From assembly GCF_965279055.1 (NCBI RefSeq), contig NZ_OZ257125.1, forward strand, positions 3,720,001 to 3,784,000: a stretch of DNA of 64,000 nt. The letters run 5' to 3'. Made by a program: the position numbers and the translations under genes. Position 1 is the stretch's first letter. Each line of letters begins with the position of its first letter. Below the pieces are notes generated by a model. That model worked only from the letters and a program-made list of their open reading frames with translations, was not told the origin of the DNA and searched no databases. The stretch comes from Hydrocarboniphaga sp965279055. GTDB lineage: Bacteria; Pseudomonadota; Gammaproteobacteria; Nevskiales; Nevskiaceae. Positions 51,184 to 59,792 of this stretch are shown here, one piece after another.

Positions 51184-52896
51184 ATGCGTTTGAGAATTCT
51201 GATCGCGCTATCGCTGCTGTCGCTCGTCAGCGGCTGCCACCGTGACACACCGGCGCAAGCGCCGGTCGCCGCACCGACGCCCGCCGCGCTCGAAGCCCAC
51301 AGCGACGAATTCAAACAGCAAGTAGTGAAAGTCACCGACGGCGTCTGGGTCGCGATCGGTTACGGCATCGCCAATTCGATCCTGCTGGAAGGCGACGACG
51401 GCGTCGTCATCGTCGACACGATGGAGACGCGTGAAGCGGCCGAACAGGTGCGCGACGAATTCCGCAAGATCAGCGACAAGCCGGTCAAGGCGATCATCTA
51501 TACGCATTCGCATCCCGACCACATCGGCGGCGCGGCGGTGTTCGGCGGGCCGGGCATCCCGGTGATTGCGCAGGCTGAAGTCGCGGCGAACATGGACAAG
51601 ATCGCCTCGCAATTGCAGCCGGTGATCACGCGGCGCTCGCTGCGCATGTACGGCAGCCAGCTGCCGCAGGGCGAGCGCGTCAATATCGGCATCGGCGGCT
51701 TTCTGGCGCTGGACGCCGGCTCCAGCCTGGATACCTTGCGGCCGACGCAGACTTTCGCCGACCGCCTCGACATCACCATCGCCGGCATCGCGATGCAGCT
51801 GGTGCACGCGCCCGGCGAAACCCGCGACCAGCTGTTCGTCTGGCTGCCGCAGCGCGGCGTGCTGCTGTGCGGCGACAATTTCTACAAGGCCTTCCCCAAC
51901 CTGTACACGATACGCGGCACCGGCTATCGCGATCCGCGGCTATGGGCGGACTCGCTGGACCGGATGCGCGCGCTGCACGCCACTTATCTGGTGCCCAGCC
52001 ATACACGGCCGCTGACGGGCGCCGATGCGATCGACAAGGCGCTGACCGACTATCGCGACGCGATCCGCTACGTCAACGACCAGACCCTGCGGCTGATGAA
52101 TCGCGGCCTGCTACCGGATGAAATCGCCGCGCAGCTGCAGCTGCCGGCGCATCTGTCCGCGTCGCCCTATCTGCAGCCGTTCTACGGCAAGGCCAGCTGG
52201 AGCGCGAAGGCGGTGTTCGACGGCAACCTCGGCTGGTACAGCGGTGATCCGGCCGATCTGCAGCCGCTGCCGCCGGATGATCAGGCGCGGCGCATGGTCG
52301 AACTCGCCGGTGGCGGCGCGGCCTTGCAGAAGCAGATCGACACGGCGATGCAGCACCAGGACTGGCAATGGGCGCTGCAGCTCAGCGGCTATGCGCTGCG
52401 TGTCGATGCGAAAAGTCAGCCGGCGAAAGACGCGCGCATCGCGGCGCTGCGCGCGCTCGGCGGCGCCGAGACCAATCCGCCCGCCCGCGACTGGTATTTC
52501 ACCGCCGCGCGCGAACTCTCCGGCGACGTGATAGTGCCGTCGCGCGAAGGCCGGCCGACGGCGGCGATGCTGGCCGGCATGCCCTTGTCCGTGTTCTTCG
52601 ACGGCATGGCGGTGAACCTGCACGCCGAGGACGCGCTGAACAGCGTGCTCAAGGTCGGCTTCGAGTTCAGCGACAGCGGCGAGCGCTACACCTACATCGT
52701 GCGCCGCGGCGTCTCCGAGTTGGTGCCGGGTATCGCCGACGATGTCGAACTGCAGGTGCGCGTGAGCACCCAGGTGTTCAAGGAGACGCTCGCCGGCCTG
52801 CGCAGCCCGGCACTGGCGATCGCCAGCGACTTCGAGATGACGCGCGGCAGCAAGCTGGATTTCGCGCGGTTCATGGCGCTGTTCACGCCGAAATGA
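51184..52896 (+). CDS. Alkylsulfatase-like MBL-fold lipoprotein (SdsA1/BDS1 type)
   Basis: A 570-residue protein. The ATG at 51184 gives a lipoprotein signal (LIALSLLSLVSGCHRD, lipidated Cys18). The MBL domain (about 50-290) has the zinc motif IYTHSHPDHIGG, a further ligand region HAPGETRDQLFVWLP and CGDNFYKAFPNLY as in SdsA1. A helical dimerisation region (about 290-440) and an SCP2-like C-terminal domain (about 460-570) follow the alkylsulfatase order. It would cleave long-chain alkyl sulfates at the cell surface or periplasm. The last 61 bases (52836-52896) recur at 53036-53096 beyond a family B palindrome. Confidence 0.9.
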   Translation: MRLRILIALSLLSLVSGCHRDTPAQAPVAAPTPAALEAHSDEFKQQVVKVTDGVWVAIGYGIANSILLEGDDGVVIVDTMETREAAEQVRDEFRKISDKPVKAIIYTHSHPDHIGGAAVFGGPGIPVIAQAEVAANMDKIASQLQPVITRRSLRMYGSQLPQGERVNIGIGGFLALDAGSSLDTLRPTQTFADRLDITIAGIAMQLVHAPGETRDQLFVWLPQRGVLLCGDNFYKAFPNLYTIRGTGYRDPRLWADSLDRMRALHATYLVPSHTRPLTGADAIDKALTDYRDAIRYVNDQTLRLMNRGLLPDEIAAQLQLPAHLSASPYLQPFYGKASWSAKAVFDGNLGWYSGDPADLQPLPPDDQARRMVELAGGGAALQKQIDTAMQHQDWQWALQLSGYALRVDAKSQPAKDARIAALRALGGAETNPPARDWYFTAARELSGDVIVPSREGRPTAAMLAGMPLSVFFDGMAVNLHAEDALNSVLKVGFEFSDSGERYTYIVRRGVSELVPGIADDVELQVRVSTQVFKETLAGLRSPALAIASDFEMTRGSKLDFARFMALFTPK

Positions 52897-52901
52897 AAGT
52901 G

Positions 52902-53012
52902 ACTCCCGTTCGTCCCGAGTAGCGGGCTTGCCCGCGTATCGAGGGACCGGATCGGGCTCGCAGGCGTCCCTCGATACGCGCCTGCGGCGCTACTCGGGAT
53001 GAACGGGGGGTA
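52902..53012. repeat. Inverted repeat, family B, between two copies of a gene's 3' end
   Basis: CCCGTTCGTCCCGAGTAGCG with GCGTATCGAGGGA, then TCCCTCGATACGCGCCTGCG with CTACTCGGGATGAACGGGGG. It starts 5 bp after the alkylsulfatase stop and is followed by the 61-bp copy at 53036. Confidence 0.92.
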
Positions 53013-53035
53013 GTGGAAACCTCGTGACGCGCGGC

Positions 53036-53096
53036 GATGACGCGCGGCAGCAAGCTGGATTTCGCGCGGTTCATGGGGCTGTTTACGCCGGGCTGA
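53036..53096 (+). pseudogene. Duplicated 3' end of the alkylsulfatase-like gene (20 codons)
   Basis: The sequence encodes MTRGSKLDFARFMGLFTPG and a stop, a near copy of the gene end at 52836-52896 (MTRGSKLDFARFMALFTPK). It lies exactly 200 bp further on. Differences are one Ala/Gly change, one synonymous change (TTC/TTT) and the last codon (AAA/GGC). It has no upstream part and is not a functional gene. Confidence 0.88.
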
Positions 53097-53104
53097 TTCG
53101 CGCT

Positions 53105-53164
53105 TGTAGGAGCGGGCTTGCCGCGACCTGCAGGCTCGCAGTCGCGGGCGAGCCCGCTCCTGCA
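53105..53164. repeat. REP-type inverted repeat, family C
   Basis: GTAGGAGCGGGCTTGCCGCG and CGCGGGCGAGCCCGCTCCTG, slightly diverged from the copies at 18325 and 60995. It lies directly after the duplicated gene end and before creA. Confidence 0.88.
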
Positions 53165-53222
53165 GGGGCTGGCGCGCTTTCGTGCAATATTCGCCGGCAG
53201 TTTCCAAACCGGTATCGCAAAA

Positions 53223-53696
53223 ATGTCACGTCTGGCCATCGTCACCGCCCTGCTGCTGTGCCTGGGCTGCAGTCTCAGCAAGGCCGAGGAAATCGGCGCC
53301 GTCGACACCGTGTTCAAGCTGCTCGGGCCGGATCACAAGATCGTCGTCGAGGCCTATGACGATCCCGGCGTGCCGGGCGTGACCTGCTATGTGTCGCGCG
53401 CGAAGACCGGCGGCATCAAGGGTGCGCTCGGCATCGCCGAAGACACCGCCGATGCCTCGATCGCCTGCCGCCAGGTCGGCGCGATTTCGTTCCCGAAGCC
53501 GCTGCCGGCGCAGCAGGAAATATTCAACGAGCGGCTGTCGCTGGTGTTCAAGAAACTGCGCGTGGTGCGCATGGTCGACGCCAAACGCAACGCGCTGGTG
53601 TACCTGACCTACTCGGATCGTCTGGTCGACGGTTCGCCGAAAAACGCGATCACCGCGGTCGCGGTCGAGCGGCCGATTCCGCTGCAGAACGAATAA
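53223..53696 (+). CDS. creA: CreA family protein
   Basis: A 157-residue exported protein. The ATG at 53223 is chosen because it gives a proper signal peptide (MSRLAIVTALLLCLGCSLSKAEE). The CreA core is clear: DTVFKLLGPDHKIVVEAYDDP, GVTCYVSRAKTGGIKG, ASIACRQVG and the end KNAITAVAVERP. The family is widespread in Proteobacteria and its role is not established. A bidirectional terminator follows at 53710. Confidence 0.92.
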   Translation: MSRLAIVTALLLCLGCSLSKAEEIGAVDTVFKLLGPDHKIVVEAYDDPGVPGVTCYVSRAKTGGIKGALGIAEDTADASIACRQVGAISFPKPLPAQQEIFNERLSLVFKKLRVVRMVDAKRNALVYLTYSDRLVDGSPKNAITAVAVERPIPLQNE

Positions 53697-53709
53697 GCTT
53701 TGCGACGCA

Positions 53710-53749
53710 CAAAAAAAGCGCCGGGCCCTTGCCGGCCCGGCGCTTTTTC
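53710..53749. terminator. Bidirectional Rho-independent terminator
   Basis: AAAAAAAGCGCCGGGCC-CTTGCC-GGCCCGGCGCTTTTT. A long perfect GC stem is flanked by an A run on one side and a T run on the other, between the convergent creA and M4 peptidase genes. Confidence 0.93.
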
Positions 53750-53765
53750 GTGATGCGTTGAAAGC

Positions 53766-55340
53766 TTAGTTGACCTTCACCGCCGTCCAGGCCGCGGCCA
53801 CCGCGTTGTACTCGGTGGAGCCCTGGCCGTACAGGTCGGCTGCCGCGGACAGCGTCGCGGCGCGCGCATCGCTGTACTTGGTATTTTCGGTCATGTAGAC
53901 CGACAGCGCGCGATAGACGATCTGGCCGGCCTTGGTGCGACCGATGCCCTTGAGCTTGGTGTTGCCGTCACAGACCAGGTCGGACTTGGCCAGCGATTCG
54001 AAGCCGGTGGGAATCTTGGTGCCTTCGGCCAGCAGGTAGAAGAAGTGATTGCCGACGCCGGACGAGTAGTGCGGGTCGAGCAGCTTCACCGCGTTGCCAT
54101 AGCAGTCGCGCGACGTGCCGTCGATGCTCGGCTTGAACATGTAGCGCAGTGCCGTCGTCGGATACTCGACGCCGGCATTGACCGCGTAGATGCGCTCGCC
54201 AACCAGGTAGTTGGCCGGCTTGCCTTCGATCGCGCCGGAGAACTCGACCAGGGTGCCGAAAATGTCGGACATGGATTCGTTGAGTCCACCGGTGTCGCCG
54301 CGCGAGTAGATCAGCCCGGCGGTTTCCTGCGTGACGCCGTGGGTCATCTCATGGCCGCCGATATCGAGCGTCACCAGCGGGCTCCACGTCACGCCGTCAC
54401 CATCGCCGTAGCTCATGCACTGGCAGCCGTTACGGTTCCACTGCGCGTTGCTCCAGTTGCTCATCACGTGAACACGCGAGAAGCTGCCGCTGCCGTCGCC
54501 GAAGATGCCCAGGCGACCGTATTGCTTGTAGAACCAGTCCCAGGTCTTGGCCTGCGCGTTGGCGGCATCCGTGGCGATCGTGGCGCGGTCGTTGTTGGTG
54601 GAGTCGCCCCAGATGTTGTCGGCGTCGACGAACAGGTCGCCGTTGCCGGTGTCGGCATCGTTCATGTCCGTCACGTAGTGGTTGCCACGCGTGCCGTCGG
54701 TAATCGAATAGACGCCGTCCGCCTTGGTGGTCTTGATGGCGAGCGTGCCCAGGTAGAGCGTGTTGCCGGTACCCGAGGCCGACTGCACGTCATCCCACTG
54801 ATCGATCACCTTGCCGCTGCTCGCCGACACGATGGTGTGCATCAGGCTGTCCATGCGGTCGCCCTTGACGCCGTCTACGGCCACGTCCCACACCAGCTGC
54901 GGGCGGCCTTCACGCGCGTAGATCGCCAGACCGGCTTTCGACGCGCCGGTGATCTTGCCTTCGAACGCGGCTTCGGCGGCGCTGATCGCCTGGGCTTGCG
55001 CAACGACCGGCCGGGTACCGAGCGAGATACGCTCGCCGAGTGTCATCGACGCGCTGCGGAAGCGACCCTGCGCATCCGAATGCGCAACCAGGTCGCCACC
55101 GATGACGCGCAGGCCCTTGTAGCTGCGGATCAGGCGAACATGCTGGCTGCCGTCGGCGTCGATGATGACGTCCTTGGCGGCGAAGGACTGATCGTCGTCG
55201 GCCAGCGTGACATCGGCGTGAGCGCGAACCTGGCTCACCGCCTTGGCAATGGCGGACTCATGTCCGGTGATGCCGGCAGCCGCCGTGGTGGAGACGCCCG
55301 CAGCAATAGCAAGCACGAGCGCGTGCAATTTATATTTCAT
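53766..55340 (-). CDS. Thermolysin-family (M4) secreted metallopeptidase
   Basis: A 524-residue pre-pro-protease. The signal peptide is MKYKLHALVLAIAAGVSTTAAA. An FTP/PepSY-like propeptide (about 25-190) with AQAISAAEAAFEGK follows. The catalytic M4 domain has the zinc motif DIGGHEMTHGVTQET and the third ligand Glu in GGLNESMSDIFGT, with a C-terminal NHFFYLLAEG containing the catalytic His region. It would act outside the cell after autoprocessing. An A+T-rich upstream stretch (TTATAA at 55425) may be a -10 element. Confidence 0.94.
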   Translation of the reverse strand: MKYKLHALVLAIAAGVSTTAAAGITGHESAIAKAVSQVRAHADVTLADDDQSFAAKDVIIDADGSQHVRLIRSYKGLRVIGGDLVAHSDAQGRFRSASMTLGERISLGTRPVVAQAQAISAAEAAFEGKITGASKAGLAIYAREGRPQLVWDVAVDGVKGDRMDSLMHTIVSASSGKVIDQWDDVQSASGTGNTLYLGTLAIKTTKADGVYSITDGTRGNHYVTDMNDADTGNGDLFVDADNIWGDSTNNDRATIATDAANAQAKTWDWFYKQYGRLGIFGDGSGSFSRVHVMSNWSNAQWNRNGCQCMSYGDGDGVTWSPLVTLDIGGHEMTHGVTQETAGLIYSRGDTGGLNESMSDIFGTLVEFSGAIEGKPANYLVGERIYAVNAGVEYPTTALRYMFKPSIDGTSRDCYGNAVKLLDPHYSSGVGNHFFYLLAEGTKIPTGFESLAKSDLVCDGNTKLKGIGRTKAGQIVYRALSVYMTENTKYSDARAATLSAAADLYGQGSTEYNAVAAAWTAVKVN

Positions 55341-55568
55341 TAGGAAAAACCCCTGGATATAGACTGAAGAAACACCCGCCCCCTGCGCTGCTGCGGATGC
55401 AACCGAAAGTAACAGCTGGCGACCTTATAACATTGCGGCGCGGTTTTTTATCAGCCGCCCGGCAGACGGTGTATCGATTCCGGAATCGAACGCCTCGACT
55501 CCCGGAGATCGTCCCGACCCACTCGCGATGAAATGCCGGTCTGCGAGCAAGCCATTCAAGTCTTCGCC

Positions 55569-56189
55569 ATGAGCCGTGACATGCACTTCTACGAACCCGC
55601 AAAAGGCCACGGCCTGCCGCACGATCCGTTCAACGCGATCATCGGTCCGCGACCGATCGGCTGGATTTCGTCGCAGGACGCGCGCGGCGTGCTGAACCTG
55701 GCGCCGTACAGCTTCTTCAACGGCTTCAACTACACGCCGCCAATCATTGGTTTCGCGAGCGTCGGCCGCAAGGACAGCCTCAACAATATCGAGGCCACGC
55801 GCGAATTCGTCTGGAACCTGGCGACGCAGGATCTGGCCGAGGCGATGAACCAGAGCTGCGCGGCAGTGGCGCCGGAGGTCGACGAGTTTGCGCTGTCGGG
55901 GCTGACGCCCGCGGCTTCACGCATCGTCGCGCCGCCGCGGGTTGCCGAGAGCCCGGTGGCGATGGAATGCAGGCTCACGCAAATCGTGCAGCTGCAGACC
56001 GCGGCCGGCGCGGCGATCAGCAGCTGGCTGGTGCTGGGTGAAGTGGTCGGCGTGCATATCGCCGAGTCGCTGCTGAAAGATGGCGTCTACGACACGGCGA
56101 ATGCGCGGCACATTCTGCGCGGCGGTGGTCCGGGGGATTATTTTCGCGTCGAGCCGGAGTCGCTGTTCCGGATGTTTCGGCCAAAATAA
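55569..56189 (+). CDS. Flavin reductase-like (FMN-binding split barrel) protein
   Basis: A 206-residue flavoprotein of the DIM6/NTAB flavin-reductase family. FNAIIGPRPIGWISSQDARG and LNLAPYSFFNGFNYTPPIIG form the FMN site, and EFVWNLATQDLAEAMN follows. The exact start is uncertain: ATG codons at 55569 and 55581 both lack a strong ribosome binding site. Related proteins supply reduced flavin to monooxygenases or are stand-alone FMN oxidoreductases. It is divergent from the M4 peptidase gene and stands alone. Confidence 0.88.
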   Translation: MSRDMHFYEPAKGHGLPHDPFNAIIGPRPIGWISSQDARGVLNLAPYSFFNGFNYTPPIIGFASVGRKDSLNNIEATREFVWNLATQDLAEAMNQSCAAVAPEVDEFALSGLTPAASRIVAPPRVAESPVAMECRLTQIVQLQTAAGAAISSWLVLGEVVGVHIAESLLKDGVYDTANARHILRGGGPGDYFRVEPESLFRMFRPK

Positions 56190-56195
56190 TCCAGC

Positions 56196-56308
56196 GCCCG
56201 TTCCTCCCGAGTAGCCGCCGATGGCGGCATATCGAGGGACGCCTGCGAGATTGGTCCGCTCCCTCGATACGCGGGCAAGCCCGCTACTCGGGACGAACGG
56301 AGTCTGGT
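56196..56308. repeat. Inverted repeat, family B (first of a tandem cluster)
   Basis: CCCGTTCCTCCCGAGTAGCC to CTACTCGGGACGAACGGAGT. It is the first of three family B units that fill the gap 56190-56530; no gene is present there. Confidence 0.92.
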
Positions 56309-56327
56309 TGCGACGGCAATCGACAAA

Positions 56328-56440
56328 AACCCGTTCGTCCCGAGTAGCCGCCGATGGCGGCGTATCGAGGGACGCCTGCGAGCTGGGTCCGCTCCCTCGA
56401 TACGCGGGCAAGCCCGCTACTCGGGACGAACGGGGTTTGC
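56328..56440. repeat. Inverted repeat, family B (second of a tandem cluster)
   Basis: CCCGTTCGTCCCGAGTAGCC to CTACTCGGGACGAACGGGGT, nearly identical to the preceding unit including its loop (GACGCCTGCGAG), so it is a recent tandem duplication. Confidence 0.92.
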
Positions 56441-56463
56441 TTGTGACGGTTCAGAAATCAACG

Positions 56464-56530
56464 AAACTCCGTTCGTCCCGAGTAGCCTCGCTCGCGAGGC
56501 GTATCGAGGGACCGGACCGGCCCTGCAACC
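56464..56530. repeat. Half unit of family B repeat (third of a tandem cluster)
   Basis: Only the left arm is present (ACTCCGTTCGTCCCGAGTAG, GCGTATCGAGGGACCGG). It stops at the end of the crotonase gene, as if the right half had been lost. Confidence 0.85.
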
Positions 56531-57343
56531 TCAACGCCCGGTGAACTTCGGCTCGCGCTTTTCGATGAACGCATCCAGCGCCTCGGCGTGATCCTCGGTC
56601 TCGTGCGCCAGCGCCTGGAATGCAGCCGACAGTTCCAGCACGTCGGACAGCCGGTTCTGCTGGCCTTCGCGCAGCAGGCGCTTGGCCAGGCGCAGCGCTT
56701 TCGCCGGATTGGCGACGATCGCTTCGGCCAGCACGTTCGCCTCGGCGAGCAGCTGGTCCGCCGGCACCGCTTTCGAAATCAGGCCGAAGCGCAGCGCCTC
56801 GGCAGCGTCCAGGCTCTGCCCCGTCAGAATCATTTCGGAGGCTTTCGACAGGCCCACCACGCGCGGCAGGATCCACGCGCCGCCGTCGCCGGGAATGATG
56901 CCGAGCTTGATGAACGTTGAGGCGAACCGGGCTGTATCGGCCGCGATGCGCACGTCGCAGATGCAGGCCAGGTCCAGGCCCAGGCCGATCGCGTGGCCAT
57001 TGATCGCGGCGATCATCGGCAGCTCGCAATCCCACATCGCGCGGATCACCGACTGCACGCCGCGCTTGTAGTTGGCGCGCGTCGCGTCCGGCGCATCCAG
57101 CGGGCCGATGCCGTTGCGATCCTTCATGCCCTTCAGATTGCCGCCGGCCGAAAACGACTTGCCGTCGCCGGTCAGGATCAGGCAGCTCACGCCGGCGTCG
57201 TTCTGCGCGCGCGTGATCGCGCTCACCAGATCGACGCAATCCTGCAGCGCGCCGATCGCGTTGTGGCTGGCGGCGCGGTCCATCGTCAGGGTGACGATGC
57301 GGCCGCTCTGCTCATAGCGGACGAACGAAGCGGTGTTGCTCAT
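56531..57343 (-). CDS. Enoyl-CoA hydratase/isomerase family protein
   Basis: A 270-residue crotonase starting at the ATG at 57341-57343 (MSNTASFVRYEQSGR). The first oxyanion loop is GKSFSAGGNLKGM. The E144 position is Asp (GHAIGLGLDLACICD), and the E164 position appears to be Phe (RFASTFIKLGIIPGDGG). The reaction is therefore probably not simple hydration; a PaaG-like isomerase or another crotonase activity is possible. It lies between the family B cluster and an mscS gene. 3-hydroxyacyl-CoA dehydrogenase and thiolase genes lie further right. Confidence 0.88.
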   Translation of the reverse strand: MSNTASFVRYEQSGRIVTLTMDRAASHNAIGALQDCVDLVSAITRAQNDAGVSCLILTGDGKSFSAGGNLKGMKDRNGIGPLDAPDATRANYKRGVQSVIRAMWDCELPMIAAINGHAIGLGLDLACICDVRIAADTARFASTFIKLGIIPGDGGAWILPRVVGLSKASEMILTGQSLDAAEALRFGLISKAVPADQLLAEANVLAEAIVANPAKALRLAKRLLREGQQNRLSDVLELSAAFQALAHETEDHAEALDAFIEKREPKFTGR

Positions 57344-57356
57344 CGGCAAGGTCCCA

Positions 57357-57490
57357 TTACGAAGCGCAGCGGTACCTCTGCCGGCAGTCTGCGGCCTGCT
57401 TGGCGATCGGCGCGTGATAGTAGGCGAAGCCGAGGCGGTCGATCGAGCCCATGCGCAACACGCCGGCGCTGCGCGTGCCTTCCCCTGCAT
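57357..57490 (-). pseudogene. Possible remnant of a gene's 3' end
   Basis: On the minus strand a frame with the codon character of real genes here (nearly every third base G or C) reads TRSAGVLRMGSIDRLGFAYY and HAPIAKQAADCRQRYRCAS up to a TAA at 57357-57359. It has no ribosome binding site, and upstream it runs into a half palindrome (57491). No family is recognised. It may be the surviving end of a deleted gene. Confidence 0.3.
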
Positions 57491-57514
57491 GCCCCTCTCC
57501 CGGCGGGAGAGGGG
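57491..57514. repeat. Solo half of family A palindrome
   Basis: GCCCCTCTCCCGGCGGGAGA followed by GGGG: a single hairpin unit without its partner, directly after the mscS stop codon. Confidence 0.8.
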
Positions 57515-57515
57515 T

Positions 57516-58685
57516 TCAAGCGGCAGCCGAAGGTGCCGTCGGTGTCGGCGACACCGCCTGGTCACCCGGCCGCGCGGCGAGCGGCGGTCCCGCTTCCGGC
57601 GGCTGGTCGGCCTGCATCAGCTCGGCGCGCAGATGCGGCAGATACAGCGGGTATTCGCGGGCGATAAACGCGATCAGGCCTTCGCGGACGCGGGCGCGCA
57701 GGTCGAAGTTGCGGCCGGAATCCGCCGACGACAGCAGCACGCGCAGCTGCATCGCCCCTTCGCTGGTATCGGTGACCTGGACGATACCGACGCGGCCGTC
57801 CCAGTCCTTGTCCAGCTCGCACAGCCGCGTGGTCTCGGCCCGGATCGGCTCCACCGGCAGCCGGTAATCGACCCACAGCATCACCGTGCCGAGAATCTGC
57901 GAGGTCTTGCGCGTCCAGTTCTGGAACGGTTTCTCGATGAAGTACTGCAGCGGCACGACCAGCCGGCGCTGGTCCCAGATCGCGACGACCACATAGGTGC
58001 CGGTGATCTCCTCGACCCGGCCCCATTCGCCTTCCAGCACCAGCACGTCGTCGATGCGGATCGGCTGGGTCAGCGCGATCTGCAGGCCGGCGAGCAGGTT
58101 GCCGAGCACCGGCTTGGCCGCCAGGCCGACGGCCAGGCCGGCGATGCCGGCCGAGGCCAGCAGGCTGGTGCCGATCTGGCGCACCTCGGGGAAAGTCATC
58201 AGCGCGATCGACACGCCGATCAGCAGGATCAGGAAGTGCACGGTGCGCGTCAGCACGCGCGCCTGGGTCAGCACGCCGCGCGCGCGCAGGTTGTCGGCGG
58301 TGTCATAGGGATTGAGCTGCACCACCGCCGCGCCGGTCACCGACACCGCGCGCAACAGCAGCCAGGTCACCGCACCGATCCACAGCACGCCGGCCCAATG
58401 CCGCGCCAGCGCGATGTAGATCAGCTTGTCCGGCGCCGCCTGCAGCACCAGGTTCAAAGCCAGCAGCGCCACTACCGTGGTCAGCGGCGAGTTGGTGCGC
58501 CGCGCGATCATGCCGGGGATGGTATCGGCGCTGGTGGTGCGCCGCGTGATCCAGCGGAACACGCGCATGATCAGGATCACGGCGAGCAGCGAGGCGGCGG
58601 CGATCAGGCCGGTCCAGACCCAGGGCGGCGCTTCCTTGAGCAGCGACTGGGTGGTTTCGAGCAGCTTGTTCAATCGGGATTCCAT
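57516..58685 (-). CDS. MscS-family mechanosensitive ion channel
   Basis: A 389-residue channel starting at the ATG at 58685. Four to five membrane helices are visible (WVWTGLIAAASLLAVILIM, TTVVALLALNLVLQA, WAGVLWIGAVTWLLLRAV, TRTVHFLILLIGVSIALM, then the pore helix GTSLLASAGIAGLAVGLAAK). The MscS beta domain (PIRIDDVLVLEGEWGRVEEI, TYVVVAIWDQRRLVVPLQYF) and a C-terminal vestibule domain follow. It relieves osmotic pressure across the inner membrane. A Pro/Ala-rich tail ends the protein. Confidence 0.93.
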   Translation of the reverse strand: MESRLNKLLETTQSLLKEAPPWVWTGLIAAASLLAVILIMRVFRWITRRTTSADTIPGMIARRTNSPLTTVVALLALNLVLQAAPDKLIYIALARHWAGVLWIGAVTWLLLRAVSVTGAAVVQLNPYDTADNLRARGVLTQARVLTRTVHFLILLIGVSIALMTFPEVRQIGTSLLASAGIAGLAVGLAAKPVLGNLLAGLQIALTQPIRIDDVLVLEGEWGRVEEITGTYVVVAIWDQRRLVVPLQYFIEKPFQNWTRKTSQILGTVMLWVDYRLPVEPIRAETTRLCELDKDWDGRVGIVQVTDTSEGAMQLRVLLSSADSGRNFDLRARVREGLIAFIAREYPLYLPHLRAELMQADQPPEAGPPLAARPGDQAVSPTPTAPSAAA

Positions 58686-58862
58686 TCTCGATGCGGGCAA
58701 GACCACGGCGCATGCTTCGTGCCGGGTGGCCTTGAGTGACGCCGATCGCGCGGCAAGGTTCCCCGTGCGTTGGCCGATCTGCTCAGCCGCCCTGGCGGAA
58801 TCCGACATTCCGCGCGGCTCCGGCGACGCCTAAAATGTGCAGTTCAGCCACGGGAGCAAGCT

Positions 58863-59714
58863 TTGAGCATTCAAAAGATCGGCGTCATCGGCGCCGGCAC
58901 GATGGGCAACGGTATCGCCCAGGTCTGCGCCGCCAGCGGCCTGAACGTCACCATGGTCGACGTGCATGACGCCGCGCTGGATCGCGGCATGGCGACGATC
59001 ACGGCCAGCCTCGACAAGCTGATCAAGAAAGAAAAACTGAGCAGCGCCGAACGCGACGCGATCCTGGCACGCATCGGCAGGACCACCGACTACGCGCAGC
59101 TCGCCGACGCCGACATCGTCATCGAGGCCGCGACCGAAAACCTCGAACTCAAGCGCAAGATCCTCAGGCAGGTCGACGCGCTGCTGCCGCCGGGCGCGAT
59201 CCTGGCAACCAACACCTCGTCGCTGTCGATCACCGAACTGGCCGCCTGCACCACGCGCGCCGACCGCTTCATCGGACTGCACTTCTTCAACCCGGTGCCG
59301 CTGATGTCGCTGGTGGAAGTGATCACCGGCATCGCCACCTCCGACGACACGCGCGAGCGCGTGCTGGCGCTGGCGCGCAGCGTCGGCAAGGCGCCGATCA
59401 CGGTGCGCAACAACGCCGGCTTCGCGGTCAACCGCATCCTCTGCCCGATGATCAACGAGGCGGTGTTCGCGCTGCAGGAAGGCGTGGCCACGGCCGAAGA
59501 CATCGACACCGGCATGAAGCTCGGCTGCAACCACCCGATCGGCCCGCTGGCGCTGGCCGACATGATCGGCCTCGATACCCTGCTGGCGATCATGGAGGTC
59601 TTGCAGAAGGATTTCGGCGACCCCAAGTACCGGCCGGCGCCGCTGCTGCGCGAGCTGGTCGCGGCCGGTCGGCTGGGCCGCAAGAGCGGCCAGGGCTTCT
59701 ACCGCTACAATTGA
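58863..59714 (+). CDS. 3-hydroxyacyl-CoA (3-hydroxybutyryl-CoA) dehydrogenase
   Basis: A 283-residue NAD-dependent enzyme. The TTG at 58863 is chosen because GGGAGCAAGC precedes it and the dinucleotide fold starts at once: MSIQKIGVIGAGTMGNGIAQ. The catalytic His-Glu region is FIGLHFFNPVPLMSLVEV, and the C-domain has GFAVNRILCPMINEA. It oxidises 3-hydroxyacyl-CoA to 3-oxoacyl-CoA in beta-oxidation or hydroxybutyrate metabolism. The thiolase gene 78 bp downstream would cleave the product. Confidence 0.94.
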   Translation: MSIQKIGVIGAGTMGNGIAQVCAASGLNVTMVDVHDAALDRGMATITASLDKLIKKEKLSSAERDAILARIGRTTDYAQLADADIVIEAATENLELKRKILRQVDALLPPGAILATNTSSLSITELAACTTRADRFIGLHFFNPVPLMSLVEVITGIATSDDTRERVLALARSVGKAPITVRNNAGFAVNRILCPMINEAVFALQEGVATAEDIDTGMKLGCNHPIGPLALADMIGLDTLLAIMEVLQKDFGDPKYRPAPLLRELVAAGRLGRKSGQGFYRYN

Positions 59715-59792
59715 TATCTGCCAAGTATCGATAGTCTCACCGGCCGATATCGCCGGCCTCTCCCCGACTTTATTCATTCAACGGAATTCCTC

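Noticed and set aside
56196..56530. Possible CRISPR array from the repeated units
   Set aside because: The units are long inverted repeats of over 110 bp without short unique spacers, and there are no cas genes.
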